Assembly (NCBI GenBank): GCA_036435485.1
Contig: CM071595.1
Location: 2,914,001-2,978,000 of the forward strand
Reading direction: 5' to 3'
Source: Saposhnikovia divaricata
Lineage: Eukaryota > Streptophyta > Magnoliopsida > Apiales > Apiaceae
DNA: 64,000 bases
In this document: positions 1 to 13,162 of the stretch, piece by piece
How positions within the stretch are numbered: the stretch's first letter is position 1
Layout of the letters: each line of letters begins with the position of its first letter
Made by a program: the position numbers and the translations under genes
Notes under the pieces: model-generated
Seen by the model: only the letters and a program-made list of their open reading frames with translations
Databases searched by the model: none
Told to the model about the DNA's origin: nothing

Positions 1-1420
1 GATTTTTAACAATATCCCGTGTACTAACCCCTTTGAGGATTATCCAAAAACCGAGTTTTGACTATATCAGCTCCGATACAGGTCTGAATTGTGTCAAATA
101 AAATTTCGTTGAATTCCAATAACCCATAGGAACAAAATATGTAAAAATATCCACAAAATGGTCTGACTCGATTTTTAACAATATCCCGTGTGAGGATTAT
201 CCAAAAACCGAGTTTTTGACTATATCAGCTCCGATACAGGTCTGAATTGTGTAATTAAAATTTCGTTGAATTCCAATAACCCATAGGAACAAAATATTTA
301 AAAATATCCTTAAAATGGTCCGACTCGATTTTTAACAATATCCCGTGTACTAACCCCTTTGAGGATTATCCAAAAACCCGAGTTTCGATCATATCAGCTC
401 CGATTCCGGTCCGAACGGCGTCAAATAAAATTTTGTTGAATTCCAATAACCCATAGGAACAAAATATGTATAAATATCCACAAAATGGTCTGACTCGATT
501 TTTAACAATATCCCGTGTACTAGCCCCTTTGAGGATTATCCAAAAACCGAGTTTCGATCATATCAGCTCCGATTCCGGTCCGAACGGCGTCAAATAAAAT
601 TTTGTTGAATTCCAATAACCCATAGGTACAAAATATGTAAAAATATCCACAAAATGGCCCGACTCGATTTTTAACAATATCCCGTGTACTAACCCCTTTG
701 AGGATTATCCAAAAACCGAGTTTTGACTATATCAGCTCCGATACAGGTCTGAATTGTGTCAAATAAAATTTCGTTGAATTCAAATAACCCATAGGAACAA
801 AATATGTAAAAATATCCTTAAAATGGTCCGACTCGATTTTTAACGAAATCCCGTGTACTAACCACTTTGAGGATTATCCGAAAACCGAGTTTCGTTCATA
901 TCAGCTCCGATTCAGGTCTGAATTGCGTCAAATAAATTTCGTTGAATTCCAATAACCCATAGGAACAAAATATGTAAAAATATCCACAAAATGGTCTGAC
1001 TCGATTTTTAACAATATCCCGTGTACTAGCCCCTTTGAGGATTATCCAAAAACCGAGTTTCGATCATATCAGCTCCGATTCCGTTCCGAACTGCGTCAAA
1101 TAAAATTTCTTTGAATTCCAATAACCCATAGGAACAAAATATGTAAAAATATCCACAAAATGGTCCGACTTGATTTTTAACAATGTCCCGTGTACTAACC
1201 CCTTTGAGGATTATCCAAAAACCGAGTTTTGACTATATCAGCTCCGATTCAGGTCTGAATTGCGTCAAATAAAATTTCGTTGAATTCCAATAACCCATAG
1301 GAACAAAATATGTAAAAATATCCTTAAAATGGTCCGACTCGATTTTTAACAATATCCCGTGTACTAACCACTTTGAGGATTATCCGAAAACCGAGTTTCG
1401 TTCATATCAGCTCCGATTCA
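1..1420 (-). repeat. Block duplicated about 5.9 kb away (first copy)
   Basis: The monomer series A, A with GTGTAATTAAAAT, B with AAAAACCCGAG, B with ATAGGTACAAAAT and ATGGCCCGAC, A, then M1 to M4, matches the series starting at 5,900. The offset is 5,899 bp before the 12-bp deletion and 5,911 bp after it, for example M1 at 835 and at 6,746. The match ends near 1,420, where this copy has GAATTGCGTCAAATAAATT and the other has GAATTGCATCAAATAAAAT. A partial third copy of the first four monomers begins near 10,459. Confidence 0.85.
170..327 (-). repeat. Short 158-bp monomer with a 12-bp deletion
   Basis: In plus-strand reading this monomer goes straight from CCCGTGT to GAGGATTATCC, lacking the usual ACTAACCCCTTT at about 190/191. 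Its close relative at 6,069-6,237 has the segment intact. The deletion therefore arose after the duplication that made the two blocks. The monomer also carries the marker GAATTGTGTAATTAAAAT and ATATTTAAAAATATCC, which tie it to relatives at 6,069 and 10,628. Confidence 0.85.
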
Positions 1421-2016
1421 GGTCTGAATTGCGTCAAATAAATTTCGTTGAATTCCAATAACCCATAGGAACAAAATATGTAAAAATATCCACAAAATGG
1501 TCTGACTCGATTTTTAACAATATCCCGTGTACTAGCCCCTTTGAGGATTATCCAAAAACCGAGTTTCGATCATATCAGCTCCGATTCCGTTCCGAACTGC
1601 GTCAAATAAAATTTCTTTGAATTCCAATAACCCATAGGAACAAAATATGTAAAAATATCCACAAAATGGTCCGACTTGATTTTTAACAATGTCCCGTGTA
1701 CTAACCCCTTTGAGGATTATCCAAAAACCGAGTTTTGACTATATCAGCTCCGATTCAGGTCTGAATTGCGTCAAATAAAATTTCGTTGAATTCCAATAAC
1801 CCATAGGAACAAAATATGTAAAAATATCCTTAAAATGGTCCGACTCGATTTTTAACAATATCCCGTGTACTAACCACTTTGAGGATTATCCGAAAACCGA
1901 GTTTCGTTCATATCAGCTCCGATTCAGGTCTGAATTGCATCAAATAAAATTTCGTTGAATTCCAATAACCCATAGGAACAAAATATGTAAAAATATCCAC
2001 AAAATGGTCCGACTCG
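1003..2016 (-). repeat. Tandem duplication of M2-M3-M4 (506 bp each)
   Basis: After M1 at 835 the order is M2, M3, M4-like, then again M2, M3, M4 before M5 at about 2,016. The two trimers start near 1,003 and 1,509. The first M4-like monomer ends in GCGTCAAATAAATTTCG, the M1 ending, and so looks like an M4/M1 chimera, which marks the likely exchange point. This extends the normal five-monomer spacing between M1 copies to eight (1,350 bp). Confidence 0.8.
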
Positions 2017-2184
2017 ATTTTTAACAATATCCCGTGTACTAACCCCTTTCAGGATTATCCAAAAACCGAGTTTTGACTATATTAGCTCCGATTCAGGTCT
2101 GAATTGTGTCAAATAAAATTTCGTTGAATTCAAATAACCCATAGGAACAAAATATGTAAAAATATACTTAAAATGGTCCGACTC

Positions 2185-2690
2185 GATTTTTAACGAAATC
2201 CCGTGTACTAACCACTTTGAGGATTATCCGAAAACCGAGTTTCGTTCATATCAGCTCCGATTCAGGTCTGAATTGCGTCAAATAAATTTCGTTGAATTCC
2301 AATAACCCATAGGAACAAAATATGTAAAAATATCCTTAAAATGGTCCGACTCGATTTTTAACAATATCCCGTGTACTAACCACTTTGAGGATTATCCGAA
2401 AACCGAGTTTCGTTCATATCAGCTCCGATTCAGGTCTGAATTGCATCAAATAAAATTTCGTTGAATTCCAATAACCCATAGGAACAAAATATGTAAAAAT
2501 ATCCACAAAATGGTCCGACTCGATTTTTAACAATATCCCGTGTACTAACCCCTTTCAGGATTATCCAAAAACCGAGTTTTGACTATATTAGCTCCGATTC
2601 AGGTCTGAATTGTGTCAAATAAAATTTCGTTGAATTCAAATAACCCATAGGAACAAAATATGTAAAAATATACTTAAAATGGTCCGACTC
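2185..2690 (-). repeat. Trimer M1-M4-M5, a deletion derivative of the pentamer
   Basis: This unit has M1 (TAACGAAATCCC), M4 (AACCACTTTG with GCATC) and M5 (CCCCTTTCAGG and ATATTAGCTCC) but no M2 or M3. At 506 bp it equals a pentamer with two monomers removed in register, as expected from unequal crossing-over. Similar 506-507 bp gaps between M1 copies occur at 4,379-4,885 (M1-M2-M5 there, a different deletion), 7,590-8,095 and 8,940-9,445. Confidence 0.8.
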
Positions 2691-4378
2691 GATTTTTAAC
2701 GAAATCCCGTGTACTAACCACTTTGAGGATTATCCGAAAACCGAGTTTCGTTCATATCAGCTCCGATTCAGGTCTGAATTGCGTCAAATAAATTTCGTTG
2801 AATTCCAATAACCCATAGGAACAAAATATGTAAAAATATCCACAAAATGGTCTGACTCGATTTTTAACAATATCCCGTGTACTAGCCCCTTTGAGGATTA
2901 TCCAAAAACCGAGTTTCGATCATATCAGCTCCGATTCCGTTCCGAACTGCGTCAAATAAAATTTCTTTGAATTCCCATAACCAATAGGAACAAAATATGT
3001 AAAAATATCCACAAAATGGTCCGACTTGATTTTTAACAATGTCCCGTGTACTAACCCCTTTGAGGATTATCCAAAAACCGAGTTTTGACTATATCAGCTC
3101 CGATTCAGGTCTGAATTGCGTCAAATAAAATTTCGTTGAATTCCAATAACCCATAGGAACAAAATATGTAAAAATATCCTTAAAATGGTCCGACTCGATT
3201 TTTAACAATATCCCGTGTACTAACCACTTTGAGGATTATCCGAAAACCGAGTTTCGTTCATATCAGCTCCGATTCAGGTCTGAATTGCATCAAATAAAAT
3301 TTCGTTGAATTCCAATAACCCATAGGAACAAAATATGTAAAAATATCCACAAAATGGTCCGACTCGATTTTTAACAATATCCCGTGTACTAACCCCTTTG
3401 AGGATTATCCAAAAACCGAGTTTTGACTATATCAGCTCCGATTCAGGTCTGAATTGTGACAAATAAAATTTCGTTGAATTCAAATAACCCATAGGAACAA
3501 AATATGTAAAAATATCCTTAAAATGGTCCGACTCGATTTTTAACGAAATCCCGTGTACTAACCACTTTGAGGATTATCCGAAAACCGAGTTTCGTTCATA
3601 TCAGCTCCGATTCAGGTCTGAATTGCGTCAAATAAATTTCGTTGAATTCCAATAACCCATAGGAACAAAATATGTAAAAATATCCACAAAATGGTCTGAC
3701 TCGATTTTTAACAATATCCCGTGTACTAGCCCCTTTGAGGATTATCCAAAAACCGAGTTTCGATCATATCAGCTCCGATTCCGTTCCGAACTGCGTCAAA
3801 TAAAATTTCTTTGAATTCCAATAACCCATAGGAACAAAATATGTAAAAATATCCACAAAATGGTCCGACTTGATTTTTAACAATGTCCCGTGTACTAACC
3901 CCTTTGAGGATTATCCAAAAACCGAGTTTTGACTATATCAGCTCCGATTCAGGTCTGAATTGCGTCAAATAAAATTTCGTTGAATTCCAATAACCCATAG
4001 GAACAAAATATGTAAAAATATCCTTAAAATGGTCCGACTCGATTTCTAACAATATCCCGTGTACTAACCACTTTGAGGATTATCCGAAAACCGAGTTTCG
4101 TTTATATCAGCTCCGATTCAGGTCTGAATTGCATCAAATAAAATTTCGTTGAATTCCAATAACCCATAGGAACAAAATATGTAAAAATATCCACAAAATG
4201 GTCCGACTCGATTTTTAACAATATCCCGTGTACTAACCCCTTTGAGGATTATCCAAAAACCGAGTTTTGACTATATTAGCTCCGATTCAGGTCTGAATTG
4301 TGTCAAATAAAATTTCGTTGAATTCAAATAACCCATAGGAACAAAATATGTAAAAATATACTTAAAATGGTCCGACTC
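2691..4378 (-). repeat. Two complete tandem pentamer HOR copies
   Basis: Copies run 2,691-3,534 and 3,535-4,378, each 844 bp, with all five monomers M1 to M5 in order. They differ by scattered single bases, for example CCATAACCAATAGG in the first near 2,975 and GATTTCTAACAAT near 4,045 in the second. A third complete pentamer is at 4,886-5,730. These are the best reference copies of the zone 1 HOR. Confidence 0.85.
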
Positions 4379-5899
4379 GATTTTTAACGAAATCCCGTGT
4401 ACTAACCACTTTGAGGATTATCCGAAAACCGAGTTTCGTTCATATCAGCTCCGATTCAGGTCTGAATTGCGTCAAATAAATTTCGTTGAATTCCAATAAC
4501 CCATAGGAACAAAATATGTAAAAATATCCACAAAATGGTCTGACTCGATTTTTAACAATATCCCGTGTACTAGCCCCTTTGAGGATTATCCAAAAAACCG
4601 AGTTTCGATCATATCAGCTCCGATTCTGTTCCGAACTGCGTCAAATAAAATTTCTTTGAATTCCAATAACCCATAGGAACAAAATATGTAAAAATATCCA
4701 CAAAATGGTCCGACTCGATTTTTAACAATATCCCGTGTACTAACCCCTTTGAGGATTATCCAAAAACCGAGTTTTGACTATATTAGCTCCGATTCAGGTC
4801 TGAATTGTGTCAAATAAAATTTCGTTGAATTCAAATAACCCATAGGAACAAAATATGTAAAAATATACTTAAAATGGTCCGACTCGATTTTTAACGAAAT
4901 CCCGTGTACTAACCACTTTGAGGATTATCCGAAAACCGAGTTTCGTTCATATCAGCTCCGATTCAGGTCTGAATTGCGTCAAATAAATTTCGTTGAATTC
5001 CAATAACCCATAGGAACAAAATATGTAAAAATATCCACAAAATGGTCTGACTCGATTTTTAACAATATCCCGTGTACTAGCCCCTTTGAGGATTATCCAA
5101 AAAACCGAGTTTCGATCATATCAGCTCCGATTCTGTTCCGAACTGCGTCAAATAAAATTTCTTTGAATTCCAATAACCCATAGGAACAAAATATGTAAAA
5201 ATATCCACAAAATGGTCCGACTTGATTTTTAACAATGTCCCGTGTACTAACCCCTTTGAGGATTATCCAAAAACCGAGTTTTGACTATATCAGCTCCGAT
5301 TCAGGTCTGAATTGCGTCAATTAAAATTTCGTTGAATTCCAATAACCCATAGGAACAAAATATGTAAAAATATCCTTAAAATGGTCCGACTCGATTTCTA
5401 ACAATATCCCGTGTACTAACCACTTTGAGGATTAACCGAAAACCGAGTTTCGTTCATATCAGCTCCGATTCAGGTCTGAATTGCATCAAATAAAATTTCG
5501 TTGAATTCCAATAACCCATAGGAACAAAATATGTAAAAATATCCACAAAATGGTCCGACTCGATTTTTAACAATATCCCGTGTACTAACCCCTTTGAGGA
5601 TTATTCGAAAACCGAGTTTTGACTATATTAGCTCCGATTCAGGTCTGAATTGTGTCAAATAAAATTTCGTTGAATTCAAATAACCCATAGGAACAAAATA
5701 TGTAAAAATATCCATAAAATGGTCCAACTCGATTTTTAACGAAATCCCGTGTACTAACCACTTTGAGGATTATCCGAAAACCGAGTTTCGTTCATATCAG
5801 CTCCGATTCAGGTCTGAATTGCGTCAAATAAAATTTCGTTGAATTCCAATAACCCATAGGAACAAAATATGTAAAAATATCCACAAAATGGTCCGACTC

Positions 5900-7330
5900 G
5901 ATTTTTAACAATATCCCGTGTACTAACCCCTTTGAGGATTATCCAAAAACCGAGTTTTGACTATATCAGCTCCGATACAGGTCTGAATTGTTTCAAATAA
6001 AATTTCGTTGAATTCCAATAACCCATAGGAACAAAATATGTAAAAATATCCACAAAATGGTCTGACTCGATTTTTAACAATATCCCGTGTACTAACCCCT
6101 TTGAGGATTATCCAAAAACCGAGTTTTTGACTATATCAGCTCCGATACAGGTCTGAATTGTGTAATTAAAATTTCGTTGAATTCCAATAACCCATAGGAA
6201 CAAAATATTTAAAAATATCCTTAAAATGGTCCGACTCGATTTTTAACAATATCCCGTGTACTAACCCCTTTGAGGATTATCCAAAAACCCGAGTTTCGAT
6301 CATATCAGCTCCGATTCCGGTCCGAACGGCGTCAAATAAAATTTTGTTGAATTCCAATAACCCATAGGAACAAAATATGTATAAATATCCACAAAATGGT
6401 CTGACTCGATTTTTAACAATATCCCGTGTACTAGCCCCTTTGAGGATTATCCAAAAACCGAGTTTCGATCATATCAGCTCCGATTCCGGTCCGAACGGCG
6501 TCAAATAAAATTTTGTTGAATTCCAATAACCCATAGGTACAAAATATGTAAAAATATCCACAAAATGGCCCGACTCGATTTTTAACAATATCCCGTGTAC
6601 TAACCCCTTTGAGGATTATCCAAAAACCGAGTTTTGACTATATCAGCTCCGATACAGGTCTGAATTGTGTCAAATAAAATTTCGTTGAATTCAAATAACC
6701 CATAGGAACAAAATATGTAAAAATATCCTTAAAATGGTCCGACTCGATTTTTAACGAAATCCCGTGTACTAACCACTTTGAGGATTATCCGAAAACCGAG
6801 TTTCGTTCATATCAGCTCCGATTCAGGTCTGAATTGCGTCAAATAAATTTCGTTGAATTCCAATAACCCATAGGAACAAAATATGTAAAAATATCCACAA
6901 AATGGTCTGACTCGATTTTTAACAATATCCCGTGTACTAGCCCCTTTGAGGATTATCCAAAAACCGAGTTTCGATCATATCAGCTCCGATTCCGTTCCGA
7001 ACTGCGTCAAATAAAATTTCTTTGAATTCCAATAACCCATAGGAACAAAATATGTAAAAATATCCACAAAATGGTCCGACTTGATTTTTAACAATGTCCC
7101 GTGTACTAACCCCTTTGAGGATTATCCAAAAACCGAGTTTTGACTATATCAGCTCCGATTCAGGTCTGAATTGCGTCAAATAAAATTTCGTTGAATTCCA
7201 ATAACCCATAGGAACAAAATATGTAAAAATATCCTTAAAATGGTCCGACTCGATTTTTAACAGTATCCCGTGTACTAACCACTTTGAGGATTATCCGAAA
7301 ACCGAGTTTCGTTCATATCAGCTCCGATTC
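5900..7330 (-). repeat. Block duplicated about 5.9 kb away (second copy)
   Basis: Counterpart of positions 1 to about 1,420, with the same run of rare variants, including AAAAACCCGAG, ATGTATAAATATCC and ATAGGTACAAAAT. It keeps the 12 bp lost in the first copy and has a private GAATTGTTTCAAAT near 5,985. Its first four monomers are a recognisable cassette (A, A with GTGTAATTAAAAT, B, B) that reappears at about 10,459. Confidence 0.83.
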
Positions 7331-9075
7331 AGGTCTGAATTGCATCAAATAAAATTTCGTTGAATTCCAATAACCCATAGGAACAAAATATGTAAAAATA
7401 TCCACAAAATGGTCCGACTCGATTTTTAACAATATCCCGTGTACTAACCCATTTCAGGATTATCCAAAAACCGAGTTTTGACTATATTAGCTCCGATTCA
7501 GGTCTGAATTGTGTCAAATAAAATTTCGTTGAATTCAAATAACCCATAGGAACAAAATATGTAAAAATAAAATTAAAATGGTCCGACTCGATTTTTAACG
7601 AAATCCCGTGTACTAACCACTTTGAGGATTATCCGAAAACCGAGTTTCGTTCATATCAGCTCCGATTCAGGTCTGAATTGCGTCAAATAAATTTCGTTGA
7701 ATTCCAATAACCCATAGGAACAAAATATGTATAAATATCCACAAAATGGTCTGACTCGATTTTTAACAATATCCCGTGTACTAGCCCCTTTGAGGATTAT
7801 CCAAAAACCGAGTTTCGATCATATCAGCTCCGATTCCGGTCCGAACGGCGTCAAATAAAATTTTGTTGAATTCCAATAACCCATAGGTACAAAATATGTA
7901 AAAATATCCACAAAATGGCCCGACTCGATTTTTAACAATATCCCGTGTACTAACCCCTTTGAGGATTATCCAAAAACCGAGTTTTGACTATATCAGCTCC
8001 GATACAGGTCTGAATTGTGTCAAATAAAATTTCGTTGAATTCAAATAACCCATAGGAACAAAATATGTAAAAATATCCTTAATATGGTCCGACTCGATTT
8101 TTAACGAAATCCCGTGTACTAACCACTTTGAGGATTATCCGAAAACCGAGTTTCGTTCATATCAGCTCCGATTCAGGTCTGAATTGCGTCAAATAAATTT
8201 CGTTGAATTCCAATAACCCATAGGAACAAAATATGTAAAAATATCCACAAAATGGTCTGACTCGATTTTTAACAATATCCCGTGTACTAGCCCCTTTGAG
8301 GATTATCCAAAAACCGAGTTTCGATCATATCAGCTCCGATTCCGTTCCGAACTGCGTCAAATAAAATTTCTTTGAATTCCAATAACCCATAGGAACAAAA
8401 TATGTAAAAATATCCACAAAATGGTCCGACTTGATTTTTAACAATGTCCCGTGTACTAACCCCTTTGAGGATTATCCAAAAACCGAGTTTTGACTATATC
8501 AGCTCCGATTCAGGTCTGAATTGCGTCAAATAAAATTTCGTTGAATTCCAATAACCCATAGGAACAAAATATGTAAAAATATCCTTAAAATGGTCCGACT
8601 CGATTTTTAACAATATCCCGTGTACTAACCACTTTGAGGATTATCCGAAAACCGAGTTTCGTTCATATCAGCTCCGATTCAGGTCTGAATTGCATCAAAT
8701 AAAATTTCGTTGAATTCCAATAACCCATAGGAACAAAATATGTAAAAATATCCACAAAATGGTCCGACTCGATTTTTAACAATATCCCGTGTACTAACCC
8801 ATTTCAGGATTATCCAAAAACCGAGTTTTGACTATATTAGCTCCGATTCAGGTCTGAATTGTGTCAAATAAAATTTCGTTGAATTCAAATAACCCATAGG
8901 AACAAAATATGTAAAAATATAATTAAAATGGTCCGACTCGATTTTTAACGAAATCCCGTGTACTAACCACTTTGAGGATTATCCGAAAACCGAGTTTCGT
9001 TCATATCAGCTCCGATTCAGGTCTGAATTGCGTCAAATAAATTTCGTTGAATTCCAATAACCCATAGGAATAAAA
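6380..9075 (-). repeat. Tandem duplication of an octamer block (1,350 bp)
   Basis: M1 copies at 6,746 and 7,590 recur at 8,096 and 8,940, an exact offset of 1,350 bp. The rare variants CTAACCCATTTCAGG (near 7,448 and 8,798) and ATGTATAAATATCC at the left edge (near 6,380 and 7,730) confirm it. A 1-base difference, AAAATAAAATTAAAATGG versus AAAATATAATTAAAATGG near 7,566 and 8,916, shows the copies are not a mere assembly repeat of identical sequence. The block is eight monomers. Confidence 0.85.
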
Positions 9076-10796
9076 TATGTAAAAATATCCTTAAAATGGT
9101 CCGACTCGATTTTTAACAATATCCCGTGTACTAACCACTTTGAGGATTATCCGAAAACCGAGTTTCGTTCATATCAGCTCTGATTCAGGTCTGAATTGCA
9201 TCAAATAAAATTTCGTTGAATTCCAATAACCCATAGGAACAAAATATGTAAAAATATCCACAAAATGGTCCGACTCGATTTTTAACAATATCCCGTGTAC
9301 TAACCCCTTTCAGGATTATCCAAAAACCGAGTTTTGACTATATTAGCTCCGATTCAGGTCTGAATTGTGTCAAATAAAATTTCGTTGAATTCAAATAACC
9401 CATAGGAACAAAATATGTAAAAATATACTTAAAATGGTCCGACTCGATTTTTAACGAAATCCCGTGTACTAACCACTTTGAGGATTATCCGAAAACCGAG
9501 TTTCGTTCATATCAGCTCCGATTCAGGTCTGAATTGCGTCAAATAAATTTCGTTGAATTCCAATAACCCATAGGAACAAAATATGTAAAAATATCCACAA
9601 AATGGTCTGACTCGATTTTTAACAATATCCCGTGTACTAGCCCCTTTGAGGATTATCCAAAAACCGAGTTTCGATCATATCAGCTCCGATTCCGTTCCGA
9701 ACTGCGTCAAATAAAATTTCTTTGAATTCCCATAACCCATAGGAACAAAATATGTAAAAATATCCACAAAATGGTCCGACTTGATTTTTAACAATGTCCC
9801 GTGTACTAACCCCTTTGAGGATTATCCAAAAACCAAGTTTTGACTATATCAGCTCCGATTCAGGTCTGAATTGCGTCAAATAAAATTTCGTTGAATTCCA
9901 ATAACCCATAGGAACAAAATATGTAAAAATATCCTTAAAATGGACCGACTCGATTTCTAACAATATCCCGTGTACTAACCACTTTGAGGATTATCCGAAA
10001 ACCGAGTTTCGTTCATATCAGCTCCGATTCAGGTCTGAATTGCATCAAATAAAATTTCGTTGAATTCCAATAACCCATAGGAACAAAATATGTAAAAATA
10101 TCCACAAAATGGTCTGAATCGATTTTTAACAATATCCCGTGTACTAACCCCTTTGAGGATTATCCGAAAACCGAGTTTTGACTATATTAGCTCCGATTCA
10201 GGTCTGAATTGTGTCAAATAAAATTTCGTTGAATTCAAATAACCCATAGGAACAAAATATGTAAAAATATCCATAAAATGGTCCGACTCGATTTTTAACA
10301 ATATCCCGTGTACTAACCACTTTGAGGATTATCCGAAAACCGAGTTTCGTTCATATCAGCTCCGATTCAGGTCTGAATTGCGTCAAATAAAATTTCGTTG
10401 AATTCCAATAACCAATAGGAACAAAATATGTAAAAATATCCACAAAATGGTCCGACTCGATTTTTAACAATATCCCGTGTACTAACCCCTTTGAGGATTA
10501 TCCAAAAACCGAGTTTTTACTATATCAGCTCCGATACAGGTCTGAATTGTGTCAAATAAAATTTCGTTGAATTCCAATAACCCATAGGAACAAAATATGT
10601 AAAAATATCCACAAAATGGTCTGACTCGATTTTTAACAATATCCCGTGTACTAACCCCTTTGAGGATTATCCAAAAACCGAGTTTTTGACTATATCAGCT
10701 CCGATACAGGTCTGAATTGTGTAATTAAAATTTCGTTGAATTCCAATAACCCATAGGAACAAAATATTTAAAAATATCCTTAAAATGGCCCGACTC

Positions 10797-11473
10797 GATT
10801 TTTAACAATATCCCGTGTACTAACCCCTTTGAGGATTATCCAAAAGCCGAGTTTCGATCATATCAGCTCCGATTCCGGTCCGAACGGCGTCAAATAAAAT
10901 TTTGTTGAATTCCAATAACCCATAGGAACAAAATATGTAAAAATATCCACAAAATGGTCTGACTCGATTTTTAACAATATCCCGTGTACTAGCCCCTTTG
11001 AGGATTATCCAAAAACCGAGTTTCGATCATATCAGCTCCGATTCCGGTCCGAACGGCGTCAAATAAAATTTTGTTGAATTCCAATAACCCATAGGTACAA
11101 AATATGTAAAAATATCCACAAAATGGTCTGACTCGATTTTTAACAATATCCCGTGTACTAACCCCTTTGAGGATTATCCAAAAACCGAGTTTCGATCATA
11201 TCAGCTCCGATTCCGGTCCGAACGGCGTCAAATAAAATTTTGTTGAATTCCAATAACCCATAGGAACAAAATATGTAAAAATATCCACAAAATGGTCTGA
11301 CTCGATTTTTAACAATATCCCGTGTACTAGCCCCTTTGAGGATTATCCAAAAACCGAGTTTCGATCATATCAGCTCCGATTCCGGTCCGAACGGCGTCAA
11401 ATAAAATTTTGTTGAATTCCAATAACCCATAGGTACAAAATATGTAAAAATATCCACAAAATGGTCCGACTCG
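10797..11473 (-). repeat. Tandem B-B dimer duplication
   Basis: Two consecutive class B monomers, the first with CTAACCCC and the second with CTAGCCCC and ATAGGTACAAAAT, are repeated at once. The dimers start near 10,797 and 11,136, 338-339 bp apart. All four have CGAACGGCGTC and AATTTTGTTGAATTCC. One copy carries CCAAAAGCCGAG near 10,842 as a private change. Elsewhere in zone 1 the B-B pair occurs once, so this is a local expansion. Confidence 0.82.
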
Positions 11474-12993
11474 ATTTTTAACAATATCCCGTGTACTAAC
11501 CCCTTTGAGGATTATCCAAAAACCGAGTTTTGACTATATTAGCTCCGATTCAGGTCTGAATTGTGTCAAATAAAATTTCGTTGAATTCAAATAACCCATA
11601 GGAACAAAATATGTAAAAATATACTTAAAATGGTCCGACTCGATTTTTAACGAAATCCCGTGTACTAACCACTTTGAGGATTATCCGAAAACCGAGTTTC
11701 GTTCATATCAGCTCCGATTCAGGTCTGAATTGCGTCAAATAAATTTCGTTGAATTCCAATAACCCATAGGAACAAAATATGTAAAAATATCCACAAAATG
11801 GTCTGACTCGATTTTTAACAATATCCCGTGTACTAGCCCCTTTGAGGATTATCCAAAAACCGAGTTTCGATCATATCAGCTCCGATTCCGTTCCGAACTG
11901 CGTCAAATAAAATTTCTTTGAATTCCCATAACCCATAGGAACAAAATATGTAAAAATATCCACAAAATGGTCCGACTTGATTTTTAACAATGTCCCGTGT
12001 ACTAACCCCTTTGAGGATTATCCAAAAACCGAGTTTTGACTATATCAGCTCCGATTCAGGTCTGAATTGCGTCAAATAAAATTTCGTTGAATTCCAATAA
12101 CCCATAGGAACAAAATATGTAAAAATATCCTTAAAATGGACCGACTCGATTTCTAACAATATCCCGTGTACTAACCACTTTGAGGATTATCCGAAAACTG
12201 AGTTTCGTTCATATCAGCTCCGATTCAGGTCTGAATTGCATCAAATAAAATTTCGTTGAATTCCAATAACCCATAGGAACAAAATATGTAAAAATATCCA
12301 CAAAATGGTCTGAATCGATTTTTAACAATATCCCGTGTACTTAACCCCTTTGAGGATTATCCGAAAACCGAGTTTTGACTATATTAGCTCCGATTCAGGT
12401 CTGAATTGTGTCAAATAAAATTTCGTTGAATTCAAATAACCCATAGGAACAAAATATGTAAAAATATCCATAAAATGGTCCGACTCGATTTTTAACAATA
12501 TCCCGTGTACTAACCACTTTGAGGATTATCCGAAAACCGAGTTTCGTTCATATAAGCTCCGATTCAGGTCTGAATTGCGTCAAATAAAATTTCGTTGAAT
12601 TCCAATAACCCATAGGAACAAAATATGTAAAAATATCCACAAAATGGTCCGACTCGATTTTTAACAATATCCCGTGTACTAACCCCTTTGAGGATTATCC
12701 AAAAACCGAGTTTTGACTATATCAGCTCCGATACAGGTCTGAATTGTGTCAAATAAAATTTCGTTGAATTCCAATAACCCATAGGAACAAAATATGTAAA
12801 AATATCCACAAAATGGTCTGACTCGATTTTTAAAAATATCCCGTGTACTAACCCCTTTGATGATTATCCAAAAACTGAGTTTTTGACTATATCAGCTCCG
12901 ATACAGGTCTGAATTGTGTAATTAAAATTTCGTTGAATTCCAATAACCCATAGCAACAAAATATTTAAAAATATCCAAAAAATGTTCCGACCC

Positions 12994-13162
12994 GATTTTT
13001 AACAATATCCCGTGTACTAACCCCTTTGAGAATTTTCCGAAAATCGAGTTTCGATCATATCAGCTACGATTCCGGTCCGAACTGCGTCAAATAAAATTTC
13101 GTTGAATTCCAATAACCCATAGGAACAAAATATGTAAAAATATCCACAAAATGGTCTGACTC
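12994..13162 (-). repeat. Divergent class D monomer (reference copy)
   Basis: In plus-strand reading it begins GACCCGATTTTTAACAAT, then CCCCTTTGAGAATTTTCCG, GAAAATCGAG, ATATCAGCTACGATTCC and CGAACTGCGTC. It differs from the common monomers at more sites than A, B or C differ from each other, including the otherwise invariant GAGGATTATCC (here GAGAATTTTCC). Left-arm D copies are listed under zone 2. Right-arm D copies carry ACACAGTTTTCGG at 26,261, 27,950, 29,807, 40,958, 46,021, 47,033, 56,816 and 62,719 (the two near 46-47 kb have AAACATCTC). Its presence in both arms places it in the common ancestor. Confidence 0.82.

Larger units (their letters stand above)
1..12655 (-). repeat. Zone 1: pentamer HOR (about 844 bp) with deletion derivatives
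   Basis: A rare variant, TTTTTAACGAAATCCCG, marks one monomer type (M1). It begins at 835, 2185, 2691, 3535, 4379, 4886, 5731, 6746, 7590, 8096, 8940, 9446 and 11642. Gaps of 844-845 bp are five monomers, 506-507 three, 1,350 eight and 2,196 thirteen. The order in plus-strand reading is M1, M2 (CTAGCCCCTTTG, CCGTTCCGAACTGCG), M3 (GACTTGATTTTTAACAATG), M4 (AACCACTTTG, GAATTGCATC) and M5 (ATATTAGCTCC, TTGAATTCAAATAACC). M1 also lacks one A (CAAATAAATTTCG), so the pentamer is 844 rather than 845 bp. B-rich blocks interrupt the pentamers near 330-665, 6,240-6,580, 7,740-7,920 and 10,797-11,473. Confidence 0.88.
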
